This document shows positions 7,006 to 14,497 of a stretch of DNA of 32,517 bases, one piece after another (positions within the stretch are counted from its first letter, which is position 1; each line of letters opens with the position of its first letter). Made by a program: the position numbers and the translations under genes. The notes under the pieces were generated by a model that was not told the DNA's origin, ran no database searches, and worked only from the letters and a program-made list of their open reading frames with translations. This DNA comes from Nitrosopumilus sp. LS_AOA (GTDB lineage Archaea > Thermoproteota > Nitrososphaeria > Nitrososphaerales > Nitrosopumilaceae), in contig LFLC01000049.1 of assembly GCA_001543015.1 (NCBI GenBank), positions 1-32,517 on the forward strand, given 5' to 3'.

Positions 7006-7091
7006 TTCCTCATTTGAGGAAAATGTTACAAAATAACATTCAGGTCATATGACCTTGATGTTGGACAAACATTGTGGAAATGTTTCCACAA
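7006..7091. repeat. Array of four adjacent palindromes
   Basis: In order: TTCCTCA-TT-TGAGGAA (7006-7021); AATGTTA-CAAAA-TAACATT (7022-7040), directly abutting the first; AGGTCATATGACCT (7042-7055), perfect over 14 bp; and TTGTGGAAA-TG-TTTCCACAA (7072-7091), nine-base arms. The four have different sequences, so this is not a repeat family. Each could form a hairpin in single-stranded DNA or RNA, or bind a dimer. Confidence 0.85.
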
Positions 7092-7259
7092 AGTTGCAAT
7101 TGTACTTGAACTTCAAAAAAGAATTCTTATTTTGTTAGGAGTCCCATGATTTAATCAAGTACTCTAATTCCATGACGGATTAATTTTTGAGGTACCTACT
7201 TCAAAGAGTATTGAACTAAAACACAAATTCTCATTTAACAGTAAGCAACTAATCTCAAA

Positions 7260-7295
7260 TGAATCCCATATTTGGTTCAAGTCGCTAGGGATTCA
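7260..7295. repeat. 8-bp inverted repeat with 20-base loop
   Basis: TGAATCCC (7260-7267) pairs with GGGATTCA (7288-7295). The loop contains GGTTCAAGTC, which resembles a tRNA T-loop/B-box, but no other tRNA part is present. It could be an operator or a remnant of an integration site. Confidence 0.5.
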
Positions 7296-7303
7296 GTCAT
7301 GAT

Positions 7304-7312
7304 CTTTTAAAT
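7304..7312 (+). promoter_or_regulatory. TATA-like element overlapped by a palindrome, for the sulfatase operon
   Basis: CTTTTAAAT is centred about 27 bp before the GTG at 7336, giving a leaderless start. The palindrome TTAAATC-A-GATTTAA (7307-7321) overlaps the box, so a dimeric protein bound there could block promoter recognition. Confidence 0.5.
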
Positions 7313-7335
7313 CAGATTTAAGATTAAGTTATTTT

Positions 7336-9132
7336 GTGAAAATAATTATTTTTGCATTAATTCCTCTCATCCTATCCATAGGACTTGCTCCAGCTTTACC
7401 ATTTATTGATGCATTTGAAAGCTCAATTGTATGTAACAATGATCAAATTTTAGTTCAACGTTCTACAAATGAAAAATTTGCCTGTGTAAATTATGATACT
7501 GCACAAAAGTGGGTCAAGAGTGGTTTTGCTACAAGTCTTGATAAACAACTCAAAGAAGAATCTTCATTTGAAATTATTCCAACTGCAAATGGTCAAACAT
7601 TACAAAAACCAAACATAATTGTAATTATGGGCGATGATGTTGGCTGGTTAAACATCGGGGCATATCATCGAGGTCTCATGAAACATACAACTCCCAACAT
7701 TGACCAAATGGCCAGTGATGGAATGATATTTACTGATTATTATGCCGATCCTAGTTGTACTGCAGGACGTGCAAGTTTTGCTATGGGACAATTACCTATT
7801 CGTGTAGGACTGACAACTGTTGGACAAGCAGGAGTGGATCATGGTATTCCTGATGGTGCGCCAACTATTGGTACGATTTTCCAATCAATGGATTATGCCA
7901 CTGGACAGTTTGGAAAAAATCATTTTGGTGATTTGAACAAGTACTTACCAACAGTTCATGGATTTGATGAGTTCTATGGTTATCTTTACCATCTTAATGC
8001 AATGGAGGATCCACATCAAGTAAATTATCCTGATGAACTAAACACAATTTTTGGTCCTCGTAACATACTTCATACATGGGCATCTGATGTAGATGATTCT
8101 ACAGTAGACGATCGTTGGGGCAAAGTAGGAAAACAGATCATAGAAGATGATGGTGCACTACCCCCAGAAAGGATGAAAAATATTGATAGAGAAATTTTAG
8201 GACATGCAACAAACTTTATGGATGAAGCGCTAAAAGATGACAAGTCATTCTTTGTTTGGTTAAATCCATCACGTGTTCATACAAACACTCATCTAAATGA
8301 TTATTACGAAGGTCTCAGAAATTCTGAGAATGGTTGGTCTGTTTCAGAAGCTGCACATAAAGAATTTGACGATACTGTTGGTGCTGTTTTAGAATATCTT
8401 GATAAAAATAACCTTACAGACAATACAATTGTTATTGTAACTGCAGATAATGGTGCAGAGAGTTGGACTTGGCCCGATGGTGCACAAACACCATTTGCAG
8501 ACAGTAAAGGCTCATTTATGGAAGGAGGAATGCGTGTACCGCTGATTATGAAATGGCCTGGACATATTCCAACTGGTATAGTTGAAAATGGAATAATGTC
8601 TCATCTTGACATGTTACCTACTTTAGTGGCAGCAGCTGGAAACCCTAACATTGTAAAAGAACTGAAAGAAGGCAAGACGATAAATGGTGAATACTACAAA
8701 GTTCACTTAGATGGTTATAATCAAATTCCAATGATCACAGGAGAAGATGAATCAAACCGTAATGAAATTTACTATTTTGCTGGAACCAAATTTGCAGCAG
8801 TACGTGTTGATGATTACAAGTATAGATTTCTTGATTGGCCCGATGGATTATTTGGATCTACCGTTACATTGAATTTACCATCTATTGTAAATCTGCGACT
8901 TGATCCACTAGAAAAAACTAGAGTGGCGTGGGAAAACACTGATGCTTCTTCTAGTTCTTTTCAGGCTTTTGAATGGTATTTTGCTGAAAGTTGGCGCTTT
9001 GTTGTAGCACAAGATCAAATGACAAAGTTAGCTAAAACTTTTGTAGAGTTCCCACCATTGCAAGGCTCTGCATCCTTTGATGTAAAAGATGCAATGGAAA
9101 AAGCAAAAAATGTAAGTGAAATGCACAAATAA
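7336..9132 (+). CDS. Exported sulfatase (arylsulfatase family)
   Basis: 598 residues. A signal peptide (1-26) is followed by a short two-Cys module (C33 to C50, ending AQKWVKSGFA) of a kind that recurs in the large protein of this operon, and then a sulfatase domain from about 91. Active-site features: metal ligands D100/D101 in IMGDDVGW, the modified-residue motif C141-T-A-G-R145 (the C-x-A-x-R variant of CxPxR, where Cys becomes formylglycine), K194 and H196 in GQFGKNHFG, H315, and D371/N372 in TADNGAES. It should hydrolyse sulfate esters outside the cytoplasmic membrane; the substrate is unknown. It needs a formylglycine-generating enzyme, not seen in this window. A separate phosphodiesterase or phosphonate role within the alkaline phosphatase superfamily is less likely given CTAGR. 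First gene of a three-gene unit. Confidence 0.88.
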   Translation: MKIIIFALIPLILSIGLAPALPFIDAFESSIVCNNDQILVQRSTNEKFACVNYDTAQKWVKSGFATSLDKQLKEESSFEIIPTANGQTLQKPNIIVIMGDDVGWLNIGAYHRGLMKHTTPNIDQMASDGMIFTDYYADPSCTAGRASFAMGQLPIRVGLTTVGQAGVDHGIPDGAPTIGTIFQSMDYATGQFGKNHFGDLNKYLPTVHGFDEFYGYLYHLNAMEDPHQVNYPDELNTIFGPRNILHTWASDVDDSTVDDRWGKVGKQIIEDDGALPPERMKNIDREILGHATNFMDEALKDDKSFFVWLNPSRVHTNTHLNDYYEGLRNSENGWSVSEAAHKEFDDTVGAVLEYLDKNNLTDNTIVIVTADNGAESWTWPDGAQTPFADSKGSFMEGGMRVPLIMKWPGHIPTGIVENGIMSHLDMLPTLVAAAGNPNIVKELKEGKTINGEYYKVHLDGYNQIPMITGEDESNRNEIYYFAGTKFAAVRVDDYKYRFLDWPDGLFGSTVTLNLPSIVNLRLDPLEKTRVAWENTDASSSSFQAFEWYFAESWRFVVAQDQMTKLAKTFVEFPPLQGSASFDVKDAMEKAKNVSEMHK

Positions 9133-9147
9133 TAGATTTCAATAAAA

Positions 9148-9564
9148 ATGAATCTTACTAAGATTGTTTTACTTTCATTGATTGTGATTTCTTTGATAAT
9201 AATTATTCCAATAATTATTGTATCTACTTCTCAACCAACTCTTTCAATTGAAAACACAGAGTTTGGATGTACTCCTGACTTTTGGAAAAATAATTTAGAA
9301 TTATGGAGAGTTGTGAATGTTGATTATAATGCAGACTTTGATGAAACATTTGGAACTCGTTACTTTGAACCTAAAATAACTCTAAAACAGGCAATCAATT
9401 TAGAAGGTGGTGGTCTGAATCATTTAGCTGTCTCTGGAACTGCAGCATATCTTGATTCTCTGGTAAATCCCTATGCTGATTCAGAAATTCTTAGAGAACA
9501 TGTTCATGATAATCACATTCATGCGTTAGATGCCTTCATATCTCTATGTGAGGAAAATACATAG
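9148..9564 (+). CDS. Membrane-anchored CTPxxWK-domain protein
   Basis: 138 residues. An N-terminal hydrophobic helix (7-28) acts as signal anchor. The outside part opens with GCTPDFWKNNLELW, a motif known from secreted proteins of archaea and bacteria (CTPG-Y/F-WK) whose function is not established. It continues with a TLKQAINLEGGG segment and an Ala-rich helix (SGTAAYLDSL), as in that domain type. Cys41 and a C-terminal Cys (SLCEEN) could form a disulfide. There is a His-rich patch, HVHDNHIHA. The gene lies 15 bp after the sulfatase stop, and its TAG overlaps the GTG of the next gene by one base, so co-translation is likely. Confidence 0.75.
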   Translation: MNLTKIVLLSLIVISLIIIIPIIIVSTSQPTLSIENTEFGCTPDFWKNNLELWRVVNVDYNADFDETFGTRYFEPKITLKQAINLEGGGLNHLAVSGTAAYLDSLVNPYADSEILREHVHDNHIHALDAFISLCEENT

Positions 9565-12500
9565 TGACAATTACAAATAACATAAAATTTTCAATTATTT
9601 TTTCTATTGTTATTTTATTTTCTGGATATTTGTTTTCTAATGTTTCAGCTGATGAGCAACTTCCAGGAATAGTAGTTGCAGTTGAAGGAGACCCATCTTA
9701 TTTTTCAGAAGGTGGATTTGGAGTTGGTATTTTGAAATTTTTTGAAAGACCACTTGACCCATATTTGATTTCAGGTGAAACAACAGCTGAATCATCCATA
9801 GATGAAATTATGTCTGCATATGAGGAAGTATCAAACCAAGATTCTACAATTATTGTAAATGATACAGATAGAGCTCAATTTGTTGTGGTTTCTTTTTTTG
9901 GTGGAGAATTTAAAGAAAGACATTCATTTTCTACTTTTTTAAAATTTGAACATCTTAAGGAACAAAACACTGATCCCCGTGTTCCATCTCACTATGATCT
10001 TGTTGCAGAAGGATTTACTTTGGAATCACTTCCATCCAAAGATAAAGAATGGTTTTATCAGAATATTGTTTCAGGATATTTCAATCCAGGTAAAACCATA
10101 GAACCATTTGATGTGGATATTGAAATTACTACAGGTGGGGGGGAAATTCTTCAAACTTGGCAATATGTTAATTGTGATTTACTGGAATACACTCCATTTC
10201 TTAATGAAAATTTGGGAAAAATAAAATTTGTTGGAAAATTTGTTTCTGAAATTCGTGAAAAAACTGTCTTTGAATGTGAAGGATTTGGAGTGGATTTTGA
10301 ATTAAAAAAAATTCAACAAGGAAATTCTGAAATTATCAAGTCATCTAATTTTACCCCTTCTGATGATGATAGGGCAAAATCTATTCAAATTCAATTTTCA
10401 GGAGGAGAACTTGAATATACACAAACCTTTAACACATTTTCAAAGTTTGTCCCAGTAACTGAGGCAAAAATACCAATACTTGTCCCTGGAAATCCAATTG
10501 GTAAGAAACCACAATTTACTTTGGAATCACTTCCATCAAAAGACAAAGAAGAATATTACAAATTTATCGGCACATACATCAATCCAGGAAAAACTCCTGA
10601 ACCATTTGATACAACTATAAACATTCTAACTGGAGATGGCACTGTTTTACAAAAATGGCATTATACAGAATGTGATGGAACAAATTATACCACATTCTTT
10701 TTGAATAATCTTTTAGTTTACAAATTCAAGGAAGCAAATGGTTCAGAAATAAGAGACAAGACATATTTTTCATGTTCAGGATTAAACTTTGATTCTGATC
10801 TTACCAGTGAAGATAAAATTGAACTAACTGATCATAAAGTTGCTGCTGAGAACAGAGCACAAATTTTTGTTGTAAATTTTGAAGGACCAGACATTACACC
10901 TGCAAAGAAAGTATTATCATTTACAAAATTTTCATCAATAACAAATGATGAATTATCCCTACTGTTACCTAGTGCACCTTTTAATGAAACACCAAAATTC
11001 TATTTAGAATCCATACCTAGTACTGAAAATGAATGGTTTTACCAACTCATTGCAAGATATGTTAATCTTGGCAAAATTCCTGAACCCTTTGATGTAGATG
11101 TTGAAGTAATAGTTGGTGATGGAACCACATTACAAACACTACATTATTCAGAATGTGAGGTAATCAGTTACAAATCCTACTTGGATGATATACTAGTACT
11201 CAGGAAATTTACCCAACAATATGTACCAGAAATACATGATCAAACCATCTTTGAGTGTGTGGGATTTTCATTTGATGCAACTTTGTATCCTCCTGAAACT
11301 CTTCCTGAAAAGACTTTAGATTTTGTAGATTTTATTGCAGATGAGGAAAACCGTGCCCAGAGATTCGTTTTGATAATTTCAGGTGGAGACATTACAGATG
11401 AACAAACATATCATACTTTTACAAAATTTGAACCGTTATTAGAAGAAAAATCTAGCAAGACACCTGCAACACATCAGATTAACTCTGTTGGATTTTCTTT
11501 GGAATCACTTCCATCCAAAGATAAAGTGAATTTCTATCAATTTCTTAGTGACTATGTAAACCTTGTAAAGTCCCCAATACCATTTGATGCAAAAATTGAA
11601 CTTGTGACTAATAACGGAAAAATAATTCAATCTTGGAATTATGTTGATTGTAATTTAGAAAATTATGATTCCTTTCTTCAAGAAAGCTTGCTTCAGTACA
11701 CCTTTAATGGAAAAAAAGCAGTTTCTGAAATTCGAAACAAATCTTTGTTTGAGTGTGTAGGGTTTAATGTGGACTTTGATTCCCGTGATTCAAATTATGC
11801 ATTAGACCAAAAAGTAATTCCAGATATTAATGATAGAGCAGTAGCGTATATTTTCCACACCTCTGGTGGAGAACTAGAAAAAACTAGAACTACTGAATTA
11901 GTTCAAAAGTTCAATACACTTGAGAATCAAGATTTTCTAGCAGAATCACTTCCAAACGAATTTGAAACTGAACGATATGATCATGTTGCTAGTTATGTCA
12001 ATCCTGGAAAGACTCCAGAACTTTTTGATGTCAGATCTGATTTAATCACTGGTGATGGAACAATTCTTCTTTCTGGTAATTATCAAGAATGTGCGATAAC
12101 AAGTTATGCTGTATATCTAAAAGATAAAATGGGAACCATAGGCATTACTCCTTCTCTAAAATTTGAGATACGAGACAACATAATACTTCATTGTGCAGGT
12201 GCTCACCCATTGGTAATGCCTGAAAAAGATCCATTCTTTGATTTAAGTGGAAATTTGAAAAAAATAAGTCCACTGACACAAAAGGGAATCGGAATTGCAT
12301 CTGATGAAATTCAATGTAATGATGGTTTTGAGTTGATGACTAGAGCGCCCAAAAATGTTGGAGTCTGTGTAATAGATTCACATGTATCTACATTAGCAGA
12401 TAGAGGTTGGGAACATGTACCTATACCAAAATTGGTGGATTTTTCATCAAAAATAAAACAAATTATTCCTACAGATGAACAAAGAGCATTATCATTTGTT

Positions 12501-12920
12501 GTACACTTTCAGGGAACAGACATCGCTCCCCCTAAAACCATTGAAACTTTTTCAAACTTTGTACCAATAACTGATACTGATTCATCTGATCCAACCCCTA
12601 GTAGTTTACTTGATGTGAGTCAGAAACAATTCTATCTTGAGTCCCTTCCAAGTAAGGATAAAGAATGGTTTTACCAACTCATTGCAAGATATGTCAATGC
12701 GGGTAGCATACCTGAGCCCTTTGAAGTAGATGTTGATGTAATAACTGGGAATGGAAAAGTATTGCAAACCTGGGAATACAATGATTGTGAAAGAACAGAC
12801 TATCAATTGTTCTTAGATGATGCATTGTTAACTTACAAATTACATGAAAAATGGCAATCAGAAATTAAAGATAAATCTACTTTTGAGTGTGCAGGTTTGA
12901 ATCTGAATGTTTTGAAATAA
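9564..12920 (+). CDS. Large secreted protein with six cysteine-paired repeats
   Basis: 1118 residues with a Sec signal peptide (cleavage near VSA-DE, about residue 29) and no C-terminal membrane anchor. Six divergent repeats of roughly 150-165 residues begin near residues 102, 269, 430, 596, 757 and 973, each opening with an NRAQ/DRA-like motif. Each then carries a GG-E/D core, most have an ESLPSKDKEWFYQ block, and each has a VN-x-GK-x-PEPFD segment, a TGDG-x-LQ-W strand, and two Cys (one before a Y-x-x-FL helix, one in the FEC-x-G motif) that could form a disulfide per repeat. Between repeats 5 and 6 lies a CNDGFELMTR...GVCV module ending in DRGWEHVP, similar to the N-terminal module of the sulfatase. 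The GTG overlaps the previous stop. It is probably a surface or extracellular adhesive/structural protein; no family recognised. Confidence 0.85.
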   Translation: MTITNNIKFSIIFSIVILFSGYLFSNVSADEQLPGIVVAVEGDPSYFSEGGFGVGILKFFERPLDPYLISGETTAESSIDEIMSAYEEVSNQDSTIIVNDTDRAQFVVVSFFGGEFKERHSFSTFLKFEHLKEQNTDPRVPSHYDLVAEGFTLESLPSKDKEWFYQNIVSGYFNPGKTIEPFDVDIEITTGGGEILQTWQYVNCDLLEYTPFLNENLGKIKFVGKFVSEIREKTVFECEGFGVDFELKKIQQGNSEIIKSSNFTPSDDDRAKSIQIQFSGGELEYTQTFNTFSKFVPVTEAKIPILVPGNPIGKKPQFTLESLPSKDKEEYYKFIGTYINPGKTPEPFDTTINILTGDGTVLQKWHYTECDGTNYTTFFLNNLLVYKFKEANGSEIRDKTYFSCSGLNFDSDLTSEDKIELTDHKVAAENRAQIFVVNFEGPDITPAKKVLSFTKFSSITNDELSLLLPSAPFNETPKFYLESIPSTENEWFYQLIARYVNLGKIPEPFDVDVEVIVGDGTTLQTLHYSECEVISYKSYLDDILVLRKFTQQYVPEIHDQTIFECVGFSFDATLYPPETLPEKTLDFVDFIADEENRAQRFVLIISGGDITDEQTYHTFTKFEPLLEEKSSKTPATHQINSVGFSLESLPSKDKVNFYQFLSDYVNLVKSPIPFDAKIELVTNNGKIIQSWNYVDCNLENYDSFLQESLLQYTFNGKKAVSEIRNKSLFECVGFNVDFDSRDSNYALDQKVIPDINDRAVAYIFHTSGGELEKTRTTELVQKFNTLENQDFLAESLPNEFETERYDHVASYVNPGKTPELFDVRSDLITGDGTILLSGNYQECAITSYAVYLKDKMGTIGITPSLKFEIRDNIILHCAGAHPLVMPEKDPFFDLSGNLKKISPLTQKGIGIASDEIQCNDGFELMTRAPKNVGVCVIDSHVSTLADRGWEHVPIPKLVDFSSKIKQIIPTDEQRALSFVVHFQGTDIAPPKTIETFSNFVPITDTDSSDPTPSSLLDVSQKQFYLESLPSKDKEWFYQLIARYVNAGSIPEPFEVDVDVITGNGKVLQTWEYNDCERTDYQLFLDDALLTYKLHEKWQSEIKDKSTFECAGLNLNVLK
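9867..12917 (+). repeat. Six-fold domain repeat within the secreted protein
   Basis: Repeat starts on DNA are near 9867, 10368, 10851, 11349, 11832 and 12480. Spacing is about 480-500 bp, except for the last interval, which carries an inserted two-Cys module. The block encoding ESLPSKDKEWF is the best conserved at DNA level (copies near 10022, 10525, 11503 and 12643). Repeat 5 is the most diverged (ESLPNEFETERY). Confidence 0.85.
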
Positions 12921-12986
12921 ATTTTGATTTTTAGCAAATTTTGCACTTAAAACATATCTGTCAATCATCTCACAAACAAAAATAAT

Positions 12987-13361
12987 CTAAGATGATTTGT
13001 TGGAGAAAAATTTGGTTTGCTGAAAGTAAAATAATATTCCAGTTTTAACATTAAACCCAAATGCATTAAAAGGAAGTCCCTTGGTAGGACTAGTTCCTGT
13101 TAACATGTAACCCTCTTTTGTTAATTTTTCAAATTCAGATAGAAATGATTCATAGTTTTTTGGTCCACTATGTAATATTGCAAGAGCATCATTTTTTAAC
13201 ACAAGAGAATCTTTAGTCGTTAGTTTTTTTCTAATATCTTTTATACCGCCTTTTAGATAATGAAATTCTTCTTTAGCTTCTTTGTTGATCTCATCTTTGT
13301 GAATTTTTTTATCGAATCTCTTTTTCATGGAATCTTTTTTGACTTTGTTTAAAATTCCCAT
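12987..13361 (-). CDS. Basic hypothetical protein, 124 aa
   Basis: The N-terminal 50 residues are strongly basic and helical (KKDSMKKRFDKKIHKDE and onward). The C-terminal 75 residues look like a small alpha/beta domain with ALAILHSGPKNYESFLSEFEKLTKEGY followed by two strands ending in GILFYFQQTKFF. No signal peptide, membrane segment or cysteine. The tail resembles archaeal small proteins with a GY-x-L-x-G-x-S pattern, but I recognise no family. The ATG is 44 bp from the ATG of the divergent gene at 13406, and both appear to use one symmetrical TATA region. Confidence 0.65.
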   Translation of the reverse strand: MGILNKVKKDSMKKRFDKKIHKDEINKEAKEEFHYLKGGIKDIRKKLTTKDSLVLKNDALAILHSGPKNYESFLSEFEKLTKEGYMLTGTSPTKGLPFNAFGFNVKTGILFYFQQTKFFSNKSS

Positions 13362-13378
13362 CCTATTTTTTGTGTAAT

Positions 13379-13390
13379 TTTATAATAAAA
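13379..13390. promoter_or_regulatory. Shared bidirectional TATA element
   Basis: TTTATAATAAAA reads as a TATA-like box on both strands. Its centre (about 13384) is about 22 bp from both the ATG at 13406 (+) and the ATG at 13361 (-). Both transcripts would be leaderless, and only one pre-initiation complex could occupy the site at a time. Confidence 0.6.
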
Positions 13391-13405
13391 GGTTTTTACA
13401 GTTAA

Positions 13406-13807
13406 ATGCATCAAAGTCATTCTAAAAGTATATCCGAAACTAAAACATATGCTCATACATTACCTTTAGATGTTATATCTGAAAAACTGGGTAACCACTT
13501 ACAGGGTAAACATAGTTGTGAAGTATCATATGTGGGAGACCTTAATCTTCCCATAACTTGGTGCTTTATTCAAACAAGAAGACATGGACACATAAAACAA
13601 ATGAATGAAAAATGTATTGATATTACAATACAAGGTTCTAGAGACGAATGTAAGATAACCGTATCTTCTGGAGAATGGGGGAAAAATACCTTTGATGATT
13701 CTAAACCCTTGACTCCTTACAAAGGAATTAATTCGAAAGAAGGGGGAACACTTGGTTCTTTAATTACGGAGAAACAAATTTGGAAGTTTCTAGATAAAAA
13801 TATCTAG
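13406..13807 (+). CDS. Hypothetical soluble protein, 133 aa
   Basis: Unrecognised. The N-terminus is polar and His/Ser-rich. From about residue 38 there is a beta-rich core with CEVSYVGDLNLPITWCFIQT, then CIDITIQGS and CKITVSSGEWG, containing four Cys. The C-terminus ends in a helix (LITEKQIWKFLDKNI). There is no signal peptide, so it is probably cytoplasmic, where paired cysteines may bind a metal. It is divergent from the basic protein at 12987-13361 through a shared TATA element, which suggests coordinated or mutually exclusive expression. Confidence 0.65.
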   Translation: MHQSHSKSISETKTYAHTLPLDVISEKLGNHLQGKHSCEVSYVGDLNLPITWCFIQTRRHGHIKQMNEKCIDITIQGSRDECKITVSSGEWGKNTFDDSKPLTPYKGINSKEGGTLGSLITEKQIWKFLDKNI

Positions 13808-13865
13808 TTAATCTTTTGAATAAATGAACGTTAAAACAAAAAATAGATATTTCTAGTAAAATTTC

Positions 13866-14252
13866 CTATACTGTTTTATCGTTGAACCATTGGATTACGT
13901 GGGGTTTTCCCATGTATGCAATTACTGCTACATTGATTATGATTGAAAATATTGCAAACATATTTCCTGAAAGTACGTTGATTACACCAAAGATTAATCC
14001 AATTGCGGCCAAACCTTTGACTAAGCTTCGTGCAAAACTCTTTCGAGATACTATAGCTCCTGCAATTGAAAAGTGAACACCTACAATAATCCAATCCCAT
14101 ATGGCTCCAAATGTTCCAAGGAATCCTAGTCCTGCATCTTCAAAAAATGCTGCAATAATGAATGGAATGCTGATAATTACATGAATTAATAAAAACAGTC
14201 CACTAAATGCGTGAAGGCTTGCAATAATTCCTACGCCAGATGGAATATTCAC
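13866..14252 (-). CDS. Four-helix membrane protein of unknown function
   Basis: 128 residues with four hydrophobic segments (about 8-35, 42-66, 78-96 and 98-113) and few charges. It contains Gly-rich helix contacts (GLGFLGTFGAIWDW) and a basic loop (SRKSFARSLVK). The layout resembles small four-helix membrane proteins related to DoxX/SPW types, but no signature allows assignment. The start is GTG at 14250-14252; an ATG two bases upstream is out of frame. A TATA-like box at 14271-14282 is correctly spaced for a leaderless transcript from this GTG. Confidence 0.75.
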   Translation of the reverse strand: MNIPSGVGIIASLHAFSGLFLLIHVIISIPFIIAAFFEDAGLGFLGTFGAIWDWIIVGVHFSIAGAIVSRKSFARSLVKGLAAIGLIFGVINVLSGNMFAIFSIIINVAVIAYMGKPHVIQWFNDKTV

Positions 14253-14270
14253 ATTCTAGAAATTTTTTAG

Positions 14271-14282
14271 GATTATATAATA
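14271..14282 (-). promoter_or_regulatory. TATA-like element for the four-helix membrane protein
   Basis: On the minus strand TATTATATAATC is centred about 25 bp before the GTG at 14252. It supports GTG as the true start. Confidence 0.55.
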
Positions 14283-14359
14283 CCGATGAATTCTCGTGGA
14301 ATTGAGCCTAGATCGAGTAAATTTATGAATAAATCTGATTTAGGGTTAAATTTTGGGCA

Positions 14360-14476
14360 ATGAATAAAGTTTCATTGTTAGTTTTATCTAAAATTTTAGA
14401 TAGAAGACAAAAGGCTAGTTGCAATTGTTGTAAATGTAATAATTATGTTTTAGAGAATGATCATTGGTCACATTAG
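14360..14476 (+). CDS. 38-residue Cys-rich micro-ORF
   Basis: ATG at 14360 encodes 38 residues to TAG 14474-14476. The N-terminal half is a basic amphipathic helix (MNKVSLLVLSKILDRRQK). The C-terminal half contains C-N-C-C-K-C followed by NNYVLENDHWSH, giving four Cys and two His in 16 residues, a possible metal site. A weak TATA-like AATAAATC lies about 27 bp upstream. It ends 21 bp before the HEPN-like gene and is in the same direction, so they may be co-transcribed. Too short to be sure; the dense Cys/His pattern is the main support. Confidence 0.4.
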   Translation: MNKVSLLVLSKILDRRQKASCNCCKCNNYVLENDHWSH

Positions 14477-14497
14477 TATTCAAGGTTAAATCCATCA

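Larger units (their letters stand above)
6958..7335. other. 378-bp gene-free, palindrome-rich region
   Basis: No gene seen. It begins with a C7-TA-C5 tract (6970-6983), unusual in this AT-rich DNA. Four perfect or near-perfect palindromes then occur in 86 bp (7006-7091), followed by smaller ones (TTGAACTTCAA at 7106, AAGAATTCTT at 7119, TGATTTAATCA at 7147, AGGTACCT at 7190), an 8-bp stem with a 20-base loop (7260-7295), and a 15-bp palindrome overlapping the sulfatase TATA element (7307-7321). Confidence 0.7.

Noticed and set aside
7260-7295. tRNA-like fragment (GGTTCAAGTC loop and a stem ending GGGATTCA)
   Set aside because: The stem pairs with itself as an 8-bp hairpin. No D-arm or anticodon arm is found nearby, and the T-stem does not pair, so it is not a tRNA gene.
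13876-14100. Second minus-strand frame of 74 residues within the four-helix membrane gene
   Set aside because: Out-of-frame shadow; the hydrophobic frame has a properly spaced TATA box and regular membrane helices.
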